Source of the DNA: a virus
Strand: one strand, 5' to 3'
Virus record (IMG/VR): IMGVR_UViG_3300042691_032496
Coordinates: 1 to 40,994 of that record
Length of the DNA stretch: 40,994 nucleotides
The position numbers were made by a program, and so were the translations under genes. Below are positions 1-10,500 of the stretch, in pieces (position 1 is the first letter of the stretch; every line of letters begins with the position of its first letter). The notes beneath the pieces were generated by a model. The model ran no database searches and had not been told where the DNA came from. It saw nothing but the letters and a program-made list of their open reading frames with translations.

Positions 1-13
1 AATAGTTAATAAA

Positions 14-45
14 CAAATGTAAGTGTGTCAGCCGTAAATGTCAAA
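14..45 (-). promoter_or_regulatory. Bacteroidota-type promoter firing leftward out of the window
   Basis: On the minus strand there is TTTG (42-45), a spacer of exactly 20 nt, then TACATTTG (14-21), which matches the Bacteroidota primary-sigma consensus TTTG-N19/20-TAnnTTTG. It lies just beyond the stop of the 220 aa gene and points to a gene outside the window. The upstream element also reads TTGACA. This is the clearest direct hint of the host phylum. Confidence 0.6.
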
Positions 46-52
46 TACCTTT

Positions 53-715
53 TTAGTATTTAATTTCTTTGAAATCGTCTTCGTCAGTATAAGTGTCAAA
101 AGTTCTTTTAATTTCATCAGGTGAATAATCTTCAACTTCATCAGTTGTTAAAATATATTCATTCTTTCCTGATTTTTCCAAATCTTCTTCTTTATCAGCA
201 AAGAAATCTGTAAGTTTTTGATTGAATGGTCCTGAGTCCAAACTTCTAAGTTCTAATTTTTCTTGTGGAGTCTTTTCTCTATATTTTTCAATCTTACTTT
301 CAATTGAATTTAGTTTTTCAATTACAGAGTTCATATCTTGTAATTTAGATTCCAAGTTACCTAATTGATTGAATAAATTTTGAAAGTATTCTTCTTGTTT
401 TGTTTCTATATTTTTTTGAGCTGATACTAAATCAGTAATTTCTAACTCTTCACCTTCTTCAGATGAAATATCTTCTCCTGTGTCCGATATCTTTTCAACA
501 TCAGGGTCATTTTCAATATCTACGGGTTGTGGTTCTGCAGCAGTGTCTGATGGTGGAGGTGTAGCCCCTGCGTCAGCTGGTGGTAATGCCGCTGGGTCAT
601 CAGTTGGTTCTGCGGGTGGTGGAGGTAACTCACCGGTCTCTTGTTCAAAAATATAATTATTTATTTTATTATATTTTCTTAATTCCTCTAATATTGCTTG
701 TGAAGTCTGACTCAT
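53..715 (-). CDS. Acidic, Pro/Ala-rich coiled-coil protein of unknown function
   Basis: This 220-residue protein is not recognised. Residues ~30-65 are a Pro/Ala/Asp-rich linker (runs such as GELPPPPAEP). Residues ~65-95 are strongly acidic, and ~95-145 have the heptad-like Leu/Ile pattern of a coiled coil (LFNQLGNLESKLQDMNSVIE). The C-terminus is again acidic. There is no signal peptide or membrane segment. It starts one base after the stop of the 74 aa gene (TAAGATG), so the two are very probably translationally coupled. The linker DNA is noticeably GC-richer than its surroundings. The N-terminus contains AILE|E at residues 7-11, which formally fits a T4-type prohead protease site. Composition and late-region position suggest a virion, scaffold or assembly protein, but this is a guess. 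Confidence 0.7.
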   Translation of the reverse strand: MSQTSQAILEELRKYNKINNYIFEQETGELPPPPAEPTDDPAALPPADAGATPPPSDTAAEPQPVDIENDPDVEKISDTGEDISSEEGEELEITDLVSAQKNIETKQEEYFQNLFNQLGNLESKLQDMNSVIEKLNSIESKIEKYREKTPQEKLELRSLDSGPFNQKLTDFFADKEEDLEKSGKNEYILTTDEVEDYSPDEIKRTFDTYTDEDDFKEIKY

Positions 716-716
716 C

Positions 717-941
717 TTATCCGTTTAATAATTGCTTTATACCTGTTGTTGTTTCAACTTTGATTTTTTTATTTGTCATATAAGTGTTATCCACTCTTTC
801 AATAAGACCGTCTTTCATTCTTACAGTGTAACAATCACCAGTATCCAAATCACATACTTCTTTAAATCCGTGTCCGGCATCTCTTTCAGTGATATTGGCT
901 CTTTTACCTAAGTAATTTTCTAATAATGTTTTTACGTCCAT
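717..941 (-). CDS. Small protein of unknown function (74 aa)
   Basis: This is a 74-residue soluble protein with no family I recognise. It has two Cys in a short CDLDTGDC segment (residues ~30-37) and a basic C-terminal half. The N-terminus MDVKTLLE|N formally fits the [LI]-x-E prohead protease rule. It is the first gene of a two-gene unit with the 220 aa protein, and a TATTTATA box lies 11 nt before the ATG. The ATG is preceded by an A-tract and not by a Shine-Dalgarno sequence. The coding call rests on the intact frame, the coupling to the next gene and the leader motif. Confidence 0.65.
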   Translation of the reverse strand: MDVKTLLENYLGKRANITERDAGHGFKEVCDLDTGDCYTVRMKDGLIERVDNTYMTNKKIKVETTTGIKQLLNG

Positions 942-952
942 AGTTTTTTTAT

Positions 953-960
953 TATAAATA
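953..960 (-). promoter_or_regulatory. TATTTATA box upstream of the 74 aa gene
   Basis: The minus strand reads TATTTATA, 11 nt before the ATG at 941. It is one of ten such boxes before gene units in this window. Its role as a late promoter element is inferred from recurrence only. Confidence 0.4.
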
Positions 961-978
961 TATCGTTAATTAAATAAA

Positions 979-3900
979 TTACAATTTAAGCGTTATACAC
1001 GTAACGTAAGACTTAGCAATCTTACCCAATAACTGACTATAATAACTTGGATTAGTATTTTTATAATTATCATATATTGTTGGGGTTGCAGTTACTTTAT
1101 CAACAGGATAACTTTCAATGTAATATTGAGCAAACTGAGTAATAAAATCATTTTTATTAACACTATTAATTTTTCTAAGAATTAAAGATTGATATTTTAC
1201 ATTCAAGAAATTAATAAAATTATTAAAATCTTTAAATGACGCATACGCCTCAGACACATTATTAAGACTTAAACAAATATATTTTGGATTTAAGTAATCT
1301 GTTAATGTACCTGAAATTGGTGGTTTTTTCATTGGTATACTTCCATAGTTATTATCATAACCTTTAAAATTATTTACCGCAACTTCTGACTCAATATACA
1401 TTATCGTAAATAAAGCATATCTTAAAATTTGATTATCAGTAACACCTGTTAAAGCATTATATGTGTCAATAAATGAAACTTTTGTTGGTGCCGGAGTATC
1501 TCCATAGAAAGTAATAAAGTCAGTTGCGGAACAAGCATTAATTGGACTTGCCGCCTTAGTATTTGAAATATTTTTTGAAATGTTATTTTGAATTTGATTA
1601 ACATTTGTTGCGGGAGCCTGTTGTGCAGTTTCTTTATTTCCAGTCTTTCTAACTTGGGTTAAGAATTTTTGTCTAACACTTTGTAAATAACTATCATTTG
1701 TTGGTAACTCAGCAATTCTCTGTCTTGTACCTGAGAATGATGTTTTAAAATTATTAGGAGTAATGACATGAGTAACACTTGTAATCCAATATGGACCTTC
1801 GAACATTGGGACATTTCTCAAAACAAAATACATTGATGGTTGTATCATTGCATTTCCTAAACACTCAACTTTTGCTTGGTAAGACCTAGTTTTGTAAATA
1901 TTAAATAAACTTACATTTTGAGTACTTGATTTAACATTGTTTGTTACATTTCTCAACTCATATTCCGCTTGAATTGACTCGGAAGTTGCCTTACCTAAAT
2001 CTTGCGAAACTTCTAACCCATTAAACACTGATTGAGTTTGAATTCCATAATCCACAGAAAATCCTACGACTCTATTTGAAATTCCGTAATCAACTTTATT
2101 TGTTGGATTTTCATTTAATGGTGTTTGTCCGTTAAAATTCCAAGTGTCATCTTTATAAGCCGTTTTACTTTGTGGAACTGCCGTATTTTGAGAAGGAACT
2201 TCTGAGTAAAAACAAACTAATTTATTTCTAGAATCTAAATAATCCACTTCACTATATGTACCAAATAACGAGTTTGCAAAATTAGTGTCAGGATTTATAT
2301 TTGGAGTATCGGAACCTGTTGGTGTTGGCACACCATAAAAATTAATGTAAGACGGTATATTAAAAATTACAAAATTATTTGATTGTATAATTGATTTAAT
2401 AACTGTTTCGACACTTGCCTTTGCACCATTTTTAATCCAATTTTTAATAGGTTTTATATCTACCAAAATATTATTACCCACATCTCTATTTCCTCTATCT
2501 AAAAATAATACATCTTGGAATAATGTATTTTTTTGATAGTCATTACCAGCAATCCATTTATCGTTAATCGCCTTAAATCTGTCATAAGTTTCAACAGGAG
2601 TTACCTCACCAATAATACTAGAATCGGTTGATTTTTTATTAGCATTTCCAATTGTAGCATTTAATTGTTGTATAACACCAACAAATAAAGAATTTGCGTT
2701 TACGTCATAAATGTTTAATCTAACTGTAATAAAATCATTAAAAGTGTTTGCAAACTTATTACCAATTAATTTATAAGTCCCATAACTTTTAATTAAGTTT
2801 TGGAATAAAATAATGTTATCAACATTAAATGCAATATTATTATCTATAAAGAAATCAGTATAGTAAGACCCCGTATCAGTATACGTCAATCCAGAAATTG
2901 TAGAGAACCCTACATATTTTTTAAGAGCGTTCCATTCATTTGGGTAAGTATCTTGCGAATTTTGTAAATTTATTGTTTGAGTAGATGATGGTAAAACGTT
3001 TGGGGTTGCAGTATTATAATTTAAAACGGGTTGCAAATTTGACTCGTATGGAGTTACTTGGGATGTAGTATCACTTAAAAAATAATTATTAGTTTGGATA
3101 TCGTATTTTGTTGGGTTAGCGATTTTAATGAGAACATCGTCCCCCAAATATGATTTTAATTTGTTTGATAAATTATTATTACTTTGATTTTGAACATTTT
3201 GAATAACTTTTTCAGTATCACTAGATGTAATAGCGTAACCATATTTTACAATATCCCTCAGTATTGTTTGGAAAGAAACTTCTTTATCTGAACTTATTGC
3301 AGGTTTTGAAAAACTTAAAAACTCTTTTTCAAAATCATCCAATTCTTTTAATGTGAACACTCCAAATAATTCTTCGATAGTGTCGTATAATTTTGGTGTT
3401 GTAGTATCTTGTCCTCTTAACGCAAATGTATCTTGTTTTACTTTACCACTAGCGTAAGTTGCGGTATCAGCGGTTGTTAAGATTTTTTTCATGTGTTCCT
3501 CAACCGTTGGTTTTTCAACAAGACTTGTGTCAAAATATCCAAAGTTAGGTAACCCCCAAGCCAATCTCATTGAGCCATTATAGATAGATTGGTTATTAAA
3601 CATATCTATTTTTTTGGCGGGGTCAGCATTATAACACTCTTGGTAATTTTGATATACAGTACTACCAAATGATGGTACAGTATAATAAAGTGTTTGGTCA
3701 ACAGCATCTCTAACTAAAACACTAAACGGATAAATTAAAGTATCGTTTGGATTAGTCGTAGCATTTATACTTTGTGTTATATATCTAACAACTAAGTCAC
3801 CACTATTAAGTCTATCTTGTAAATCTAACTCAATTGATTGGTTTGACCCATATATGTCAGACCCATTAAAGAAATAATTAAAGTCATTAATTACCTTTGG

Positions 3901-6900
3901 ATAAAATCCTAAACACTGTTGTTTGATTGTTCCACTCCCTGTTGGAATAGTACTTTTTAAAGATATATTAACATTAGTACCTGAAATTGTTAAACTATAA
4001 TTTTTTGATGGGTTATTATTTAGTGGGTCAAATAAACTATCTTCGTCAACATTTCTCCATATATTATCAATAATATCAATATTGTTATCAATTTTTTCTT
4101 TATACCTGTGCCAAATAGAACCTATTTTATATACCCAAAGTTTTGGCATAGCTTGTATAGTTCCAAATCTAGTCATCGCAGCACTTATATAATCTCTTTC
4201 AAGACCAGTCAATGAAGAAAGGTTCAAAAATTGAGTTTGGAATTTTTCACGTAGTGTTGATAATGGTAAACTATTTAAGAAAAGGTAAGCCGCAGATTTA
4301 TAACAAGGTTGGGTATTTGCGTTTCTTTCCAATTCAACACCTTCCATTATAGCATTAATGAAATATGGAGTATTAAGAATAGATGTTGATTGGTCTCTAC
4401 CCACATTACCATTATACGATGTTGAGTATCTTAATCTACCTTCGGTTAGTGAATAAACTGTCCTGTTACTATAAAAATCGGTTAAACTACCTTCTAATGG
4501 GAATGTAATTACTTTGTCTAATGTTTCAAAATCAACAATTGGTCTGTTATATAATTTATCACCAACTTTTCCATATATGTTAGAGTCGTTATAATTGGTA
4601 ATTTTTTTGTTGTATTTGTTTAAATTCAGGCTCTTTGAAACTTTAAAGAAATTTTTTGGGTCTTCTTTTGTTGTCATATTTCCACCCATATTTTCTTGTA
4701 GCCAACTATTGGAAACATCAGAATAAACAAATGGTGGTAATTGAGATACAAAATCAAAGTTTCTTAAAGTGTCACAAAGTTTTTTATCAAAAAACTCAGT
4801 GATACCTTTTTCCGTATCTGATGAGGATATTACTTCAACTGTTGGCAAATCCTCATTTAAAAATAAAACACTACTTGTAATACCGCTATACAAATACTTA
4901 GTGTTTAACTCACCATAAACAAGTTTTTGCCATTTCTCACTTGTACCATTATTACTTTTTTCAAATAATAAATTAACAAAAGTTGCAATGTTTGGTATTC
5001 GGTATTGTTTGAATATGTACGCCAACTCAGCACTTAAACTTACAGTCACATTAATATTATAGGATTCAAAATCAATAACTGACTGTAATAATGAAATATT
5101 ATCTTCAATTGTGAAATCAAACCCATCGTATTGTGAAATAGAATTAATCCTTTCATACATTTCATACAAATAATTTACGACTTGTAAATTTGAATATGAA
5201 ATATTAGTTAATGGAATGTCAAAAGCGGAAATTAAAAGTCGATTAACACTATTTGGAGGTGCGGTAGAACTTAATTGAGGAACATCTACCTGAACACTTG
5301 CAGTAAGGTATTCCTCCACAAATTCAACCTCAGGCCAAACATTATAATCATCAGCACCTGTTTCTGAAATATATTTAGCATCGCCAGGATATTGTACTTC
5401 AAATTTTTGTTCATTATTTATTTGTTTAGGTACAACAAATTGAGGCCATGGGAATACAGGAGGGTCAATTTCATTTGTTTGGATGTCCTGAACCTGTGGT
5501 AATAAATTTTGATTTGAAACTACCGCTCGTTTAGTTTCATTATTTCTTTGATTAAATGCTTTAAAGTGAACTTCATTCATTAATCTTAAAAATGCTTCAC
5601 TTGAAGCCATAAAAACCGCAACCATGTTTTTAACAGTTGGTTTAAATCCAAGTCCATTATCACTCTCCAATGCCTTTGCCAACTTTTCAGTTGTTTCTTT
5701 TTCAATCTCTTCTTTTTTTGTTTGGAACGATTTGTCACATTTATTTAATTTGTCAATAAATTTAAATGGTCCATCAAAAATATAAAAAGGAGGATATGGA
5801 ACTTGTTGGTTCTGTGTATCTTGTGTATATCTAGAATTATAATAAGTTAAATAAAGACTTAACTCAGCTCTTAAAGCCTGTATTTCAGTATCCGTAAAAG
5901 TATCTTTTTTTGTTCTTGCTTTTAACGTTTCGATTAAATCAATATCACTTTCCGATATTTCAGTTCCGTATGCCTCACAATCACTAGCTCTTGGTACCAT
6001 CAAAATTCTATACCTACCTCCATCACCCAAAGTTTGATTTGATGTAATTTTTATAATGTTTGTATTACAAATTTGTTGTAATTTTTGATTAATTTCATAT
6101 GGGGTTGGAGACGCTATTGGAGTATAAACTTTTATTTTTTTCTTTTCTCCATTAGCATCTGTAACAACTCTTATCCAAAAAGCCGTTTTATTCATATATA
6201 AATTTAAAAACGACTCGGATGGACTAGTTACAACTTGTTTTCGGTATTGACTGATTGCATCTTGAAATTGGTCACAATCGTTTAACGGACCCATACTTTC
6301 ATTTCCAAACTTTTCTAATACTGTCGCAACAAAATTTTCTAATCTATATTGTAATTCAGGAACTGTAAGGTTTGGAAAATCATTATCTATAATTTTTAAA
6401 TTTTTGTAGTCCTCATAAACTTTATTAATAAATTCAATTCCTCGATATGTTAGAACAGTTTCTGACTGAGTGTTTTGACCTAAATTACCACTACTTTGTG
6501 AAACTAACGATGTAGTATTATTACCATTGGTTTGTTTCATATACATTTTAGGTAATGCAAATAAGTCACCAATTGTTAAATCTTGTAGTACTGTAAATTT
6601 ATAACCTACAAATGTTAAATTGACTTGGAAGTTACCATTTGATTGATTAAAACTTCCATTAAATTTTTGTAAAAAAAGTGGCATCCTTAAAGCTTTACCA
6701 TAAAAACCTTTTAAGGTTAAATAAAATACAGGATACGGTAAATTAAAAAAAACTGAGTATGGTGAATCGTCACCAGATTCAAACAATGCTCGACCCCTAA
6801 TGTCTTCTAAGGTAATGTTAACCGTAGGTACATATGAAGGATTAATTGTATAAGTGATGTTAGTAATACCCAACAACTCACTATTGATAACTCGACTATT

Positions 6901-7224
6901 AGTTGTGTTTGTTGCATCTAATGTCCAATTTGTTGTGAAGAAGTCCCCATCATTTGGTTTTAAAAAATCAACTTTTGATGTTGCAATTAAAGTATTTTCA
7001 CCCGCACCATCGTCACCTAAAAGTAATCTAGACCTGGGTTGTATGTTACATTCTAAATTCGCATACATTACCAAATCCTCTTGTTTTAGGTTTCTATCAC
7101 CAACGGTTAGTTCGTTTTCACCTATAATATCTGAGGTTTGATAAGTCTTATTTGGATTAATTATAAAAATATTATTATAATTATTCTCAATATATATGTC
7201 ACCAGGTACGATGTTACTTGCCAT
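979..7224 (-). CDS. Giant baseplate hub-like protein with C-terminal lysozyme-like domain
   Basis: This 2081-residue protein is the last gene of the baseplate operon. Its start overlaps the end of the LysM-like gene by 11 nt. Residues ~120-215 form a beta-rich block (ITLEDIRGRALFESG). At residues ~1800-1830 a segment containing GPYWITSVTHVITPNNF followed by SGTRQR resembles the end of gp27/gpD-type tail hub proteins. A low-complexity Gln/Asn linker follows, then a ~170-residue C-terminal domain (after ~1890). That domain contains ALFTIMYIESEV and GYDNNYGSIPM, which look like the helix, catalytic Glu and downstream Gly/Asn region of a lysozyme-like or glucosaminidase fold. I infer a hub or spike carrying a cell-wall hydrolase, playing the parts of T4 gp27 and gp5 within one chain. 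The protein is far longer than known hub proteins, and the middle ~1500 residues are unassigned. The baseplate assignment is fairly safe; the hydrolase is tentative. Confidence 0.65.
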   Translation of the reverse strand: MASNIVPGDIYIENNYNNIFIINPNKTYQTSDIIGENELTVGDRNLKQEDLVMYANLECNIQPRSRLLLGDDGAGENTLIATSKVDFLKPNDGDFFTTNWTLDATNTTNSRVINSELLGITNITYTINPSYVPTVNITLEDIRGRALFESGDDSPYSVFFNLPYPVFYLTLKGFYGKALRMPLFLQKFNGSFNQSNGNFQVNLTFVGYKFTVLQDLTIGDLFALPKMYMKQTNGNNTTSLVSQSSGNLGQNTQSETVLTYRGIEFINKVYEDYKNLKIIDNDFPNLTVPELQYRLENFVATVLEKFGNESMGPLNDCDQFQDAISQYRKQVVTSPSESFLNLYMNKTAFWIRVVTDANGEKKKIKVYTPIASPTPYEINQKLQQICNTNIIKITSNQTLGDGGRYRILMVPRASDCEAYGTEISESDIDLIETLKARTKKDTFTDTEIQALRAELSLYLTYYNSRYTQDTQNQQVPYPPFYIFDGPFKFIDKLNKCDKSFQTKKEEIEKETTEKLAKALESDNGLGFKPTVKNMVAVFMASSEAFLRLMNEVHFKAFNQRNNETKRAVVSNQNLLPQVQDIQTNEIDPPVFPWPQFVVPKQINNEQKFEVQYPGDAKYISETGADDYNVWPEVEFVEEYLTASVQVDVPQLSSTAPPNSVNRLLISAFDIPLTNISYSNLQVVNYLYEMYERINSISQYDGFDFTIEDNISLLQSVIDFESYNINVTVSLSAELAYIFKQYRIPNIATFVNLLFEKSNNGTSEKWQKLVYGELNTKYLYSGITSSVLFLNEDLPTVEVISSSDTEKGITEFFDKKLCDTLRNFDFVSQLPPFVYSDVSNSWLQENMGGNMTTKEDPKNFFKVSKSLNLNKYNKKITNYNDSNIYGKVGDKLYNRPIVDFETLDKVITFPLEGSLTDFYSNRTVYSLTEGRLRYSTSYNGNVGRDQSTSILNTPYFINAIMEGVELERNANTQPCYKSAAYLFLNSLPLSTLREKFQTQFLNLSSLTGLERDYISAAMTRFGTIQAMPKLWVYKIGSIWHRYKEKIDNNIDIIDNIWRNVDEDSLFDPLNNNPSKNYSLTISGTNVNISLKSTIPTGSGTIKQQCLGFYPKVINDFNYFFNGSDIYGSNQSIELDLQDRLNSGDLVVRYITQSINATTNPNDTLIYPFSVLVRDAVDQTLYYTVPSFGSTVYQNYQECYNADPAKKIDMFNNQSIYNGSMRLAWGLPNFGYFDTSLVEKPTVEEHMKKILTTADTATYASGKVKQDTFALRGQDTTTPKLYDTIEELFGVFTLKELDDFEKEFLSFSKPAISSDKEVSFQTILRDIVKYGYAITSSDTEKVIQNVQNQSNNNLSNKLKSYLGDDVLIKIANPTKYDIQTNNYFLSDTTSQVTPYESNLQPVLNYNTATPNVLPSSTQTINLQNSQDTYPNEWNALKKYVGFSTISGLTYTDTGSYYTDFFIDNNIAFNVDNIILFQNLIKSYGTYKLIGNKFANTFNDFITVRLNIYDVNANSLFVGVIQQLNATIGNANKKSTDSSIIGEVTPVETYDRFKAINDKWIAGNDYQKNTLFQDVLFLDRGNRDVGNNILVDIKPIKNWIKNGAKASVETVIKSIIQSNNFVIFNIPSYINFYGVPTPTGSDTPNINPDTNFANSLFGTYSEVDYLDSRNKLVCFYSEVPSQNTAVPQSKTAYKDDTWNFNGQTPLNENPTNKVDYGISNRVVGFSVDYGIQTQSVFNGLEVSQDLGKATSESIQAEYELRNVTNNVKSSTQNVSLFNIYKTRSYQAKVECLGNAMIQPSMYFVLRNVPMFEGPYWITSVTHVITPNNFKTSFSGTRQRIAELPTNDSYLQSVRQKFLTQVRKTGNKETAQQAPATNVNQIQNNISKNISNTKAASPINACSATDFITFYGDTPAPTKVSFIDTYNALTGVTDNQILRYALFTIMYIESEVAVNNFKGYDNNYGSIPMKKPPISGTLTDYLNPKYICLSLNNVSEAYASFKDFNNFINFLNVKYQSLILRKINSVNKNDFITQFAQYYIESYPVDKVTATPTIYDNYKNTNPSYYSQLLGKIAKSYVTCITLKL

Positions 7225-7537
7225 AATAATAGAAATAATTGTCTATTGCTGATTTATAATCTAACAAAGAGGATTCCAAAGGGAATGGTATTTTTAAAAT
7301 AGTATTATCAGGAATTTCAACTTCACTACCACCAGCAAATCCATTTGATTGTAAAATTAACCAACCAAAAAAAGGTGTCCCATAAAATTGTTGAGATACT
7401 TTATCCAATCGAGAAACTCCTAATTTATAAATGTATACTTTATCAGAATTTTTTGCAGGTATCTGAACAAATGGTACGTTTATAAACTCACCATTACTTG
7501 TAAAGTTAGTATATCTATTATAATATTCGTTAGCCAT
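7214..7537 (-). CDS. LysM-like baseplate wedge protein (T4 gp53-like)
   Basis: This 107-residue protein lies between the two giant baseplate genes. The core SRLDKVSQQFYGTPFFGWLI (residues ~42-61), followed by an Asn and then EIPDNTILKIPFP (~74-86), is the LysM-type pattern found in T4 gp53 and other small baseplate proteins: D-x-(I/V)-A/S-x-x-x-Y-G, then W, then P-x-G/N-x-x-(I/L)-x-(I/V)-P. Such proteins clamp baseplate wedges or the tail hub rather than binding peptidoglycan. It starts 2 nt after the stop of the upstream gene and overlaps the downstream gene by 11 nt, so its expression is tied to both. The family call is good; the exact T4 counterpart is inferred. Confidence 0.7.
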   Translation of the reverse strand: MANEYYNRYTNFTSNGEFINVPFVQIPAKNSDKVYIYKLGVSRLDKVSQQFYGTPFFGWLILQSNGFAGGSEVEIPDNTILKIPFPLESSLLDYKSAIDNYFYYYGK

Positions 7538-7539
7538 TT

Positions 7540-10500
7540 TTAGTTAAAATTTATCTTATCATTAAATGAAGTAATATCATCATTTAAATTAACACTCTTA
7601 TATAAATTAGAAATTTTTTCTTTATCAGGGTCAGTTTGTTCAAATGTTGAAAAATCAAAAATTCTTGTTTTCTGTGATAATGATAGTCCATTTCTTTGAG
7701 GATTAAACTGATAGTATGTTTTATACTCCTGATTAGAGTTTATCAGTTGTGTAAAGTGGGCATTTTCAGCAGTGTACTCAGATAAAAATCTGTTAACATA
7801 ACTATCAACAATTACTGAAATCGCATCTATTGTTATTTGTTTAGTTTCTGATGTTAGATTTTGGCAAAGTAAATTTTTTAAATTTTCTTTTTTATTACTA
7901 TCTAAGAAAACATCTGAGAACAAAGTATACATTAAATTAATAGCCTTTCCTGTTACTATCTCGGTAGCATTTAAACTATCAGTAACCGCTGAAAAGGTTG
8001 TGTTTTCAGTTCCTGCCGTGTATATTACTTTTTGATTTAAACAAAAAGTATTAAAAGAAGTTAATGAACTATAAACAACTAAATAATCACTTATAAGGGC
8101 ATTTAAAGTATTCTCATTATTTTCAGTAGTTCCTGTCAACTTTAAAACTTGCGGAACTCCATCAGGTTTTTTCTTACCGTCAATACCAAAAGAAACAACA
8201 TCTAATTTTCTAAGATACTGATTATATAAAGCCTCTCGATTAGCATAATTTTGAATTTTAGAACTAATAATTGTAAAACTATTTTGTATTTGATTGTTAA
8301 CAATATTTGTAAAATTATAGGTAACTTTATCTAAATCCTCTACTGATATTTCATAATTAAACGCCAACACTCTTTGTATTGGGTCTTCCTGTATATTTAT
8401 TAATTCTTTAAACTGTATTGAGACTGCCTCTAAGTTAGTCTGCCATAAAGATGGTTTACCAAAAATATTTAAAAAATTAGTATTTGGTTGTTGTAATTGA
8501 TTAACGTATCCATTACTATAATTTCTTGTTAAACATAATTGTTTTAAGATACCCAAATTATAACTAGACACAATGTCTTGTGAGAAATTTACAGTGTTCA
8601 CAAAATAATCATGTGTTTCTTGTATGAAACTACCAAAAAATGCTTTGTATTGTGTTTGTCCACTAGTATTACCACTATATAACGGAACCTCATTTACAAA
8701 TTCACCAATAATTGTACCCCCTAATTCACCTTGTTGTGTTGAGTCAGTTCCAAAAGGTTTTGAAGTAATCGATTGGAATAACTCAGTATCGATTGATGAA
8801 AAATCTTCTGTCTCAACTGCCCTATCATCATAAAGTTCAGTATTGGCATAATAATTAAATGATAATGCATTTTGTATTTTCTCAATTGGTTCTTTAATCC
8901 CACTACCACCAATAAAGTCAAAACTCATTTGTACTTTTGCAATCATAGGTTGTACTCCAATACCTTGTGGATTAATATCTAATCCTTCATATGAAAATTG
9001 TATTGAGCCAGGAATAATTTTTGTGTTGTAAAAATCACCTATTCTTAAAACTAAAACAGGAGGTTTACCAAAACTTGTATTAACAACATTATTATTTGTG
9101 ACATTACCATCCTTAGTTTTAGTCGGAATAGTATTACCAGGTCTTGTACATTGATTTAAGAATGTTAATCTACTGTTTAATCCCTCAGGAGTTATTGCAT
9201 GAAATGCCGGATTAAAGTATTTAATTTTTTCTTTGATGGATTGATAAACAAATGGGTCAGATTCTTTAATGACCTCAAAGTAATCACATTCAGACAATAA
9301 TTTTCTAATTAAAAACTTGGATATTGAAGATGTCTTATTTGATACATCGGTATTTTCTTGAGGTTTTAATCCTGTTTGTTGTTGTGCCGGTACTTGTTGA
9401 GTATTATTAGGAAATGGAGTTACTGTTACATTTTTAACTCTTAATGCCCTACACGCCATTGCATTTGGCGAATACACATCATTTGGAGCAGTTAAAACCT
9501 CAGTACAACTAAAATCAACATTATTAGACAATACAACATTATCTAATGATGATGTTGATAATTTTATAGTAAGGGTACCATCTTCAAATACCGTACTACC
9601 TAAATCGATACTCTCTTTAAAATAATTAACAACACTATCGGTCATAGTATTATTAACAATGTCATAATTTGTAGTGTTTGAAAATTTAGACCCTTGTAAC
9701 TCTATGGTAACTTTACCTTTTTTTCCGTCAATAATTGATTTAATCTCATTTGCAAATGCTTCTAATTTTGAGTAGTCCGATTGAATTACATCAGTAAAAA
9801 AAGTCGTGGTTTGAGCCGACACATCGGGATTAGAACTATAATATTGTAACTTTCTTTCATCCCCAGTATAAGTTTCATACTGATTAAAAAAATCGTCAGT
9901 TGTTGGATTAGTATCAAAATAAAATCCTTTATTTTTATAATCAGATTGTATTGTTATTACCTCACTATTATTTTGACTATTATTAGTAGTCGGTGTCAAT
10001 CCCTGAGCAGCGCTTTCTTTTTCCTCTAATGATGTTTGATTACTACCCAATACTTCTTGATATAATGCGGTTAAATCAGTAAAAGATAATGTGTTGAATT
10101 TTGCCGCAAGTTCATATAAATCATATCTTTTACATCCAGCAAAAAACGATGCAATAACACCATTTACGGTTTGAGAATCTGCCTTAGCCAATTCTTTATC
10201 AACTATTAAATTTAAAACCGAAGGATGGTCAACAATAATTGACCAACTTAAAGTACCTGTCCTTTTTGTATTACTATATGTGTAAACAGGTTCAGGTCTT
10301 CCTAAGAAATTTGTTGAGTCAAATTGTGGACTTGTTGTATCTGAAAATGACAAATCATATGGCGGAAACCACATAACTCGACCTCCATTTGGACCTTTTT
10401 CACACGCAGGTAAATCATTCCAATCAGGAGTACCTCTCCAAGCCAAATTTTCAATTGAAAACATGTATTTTTTAACAGAACCTTCTTTTGTAACATTTGT

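Noticed and set aside
580-783. Hydrophobic 67 aa plus-strand ORF that looks like a small membrane protein
   Set aside because: Its N-terminal part is antisense to the Pro/Ala/Glu linker of the 220 aa gene, and it runs across the junction of two coupled minus-strand genes.
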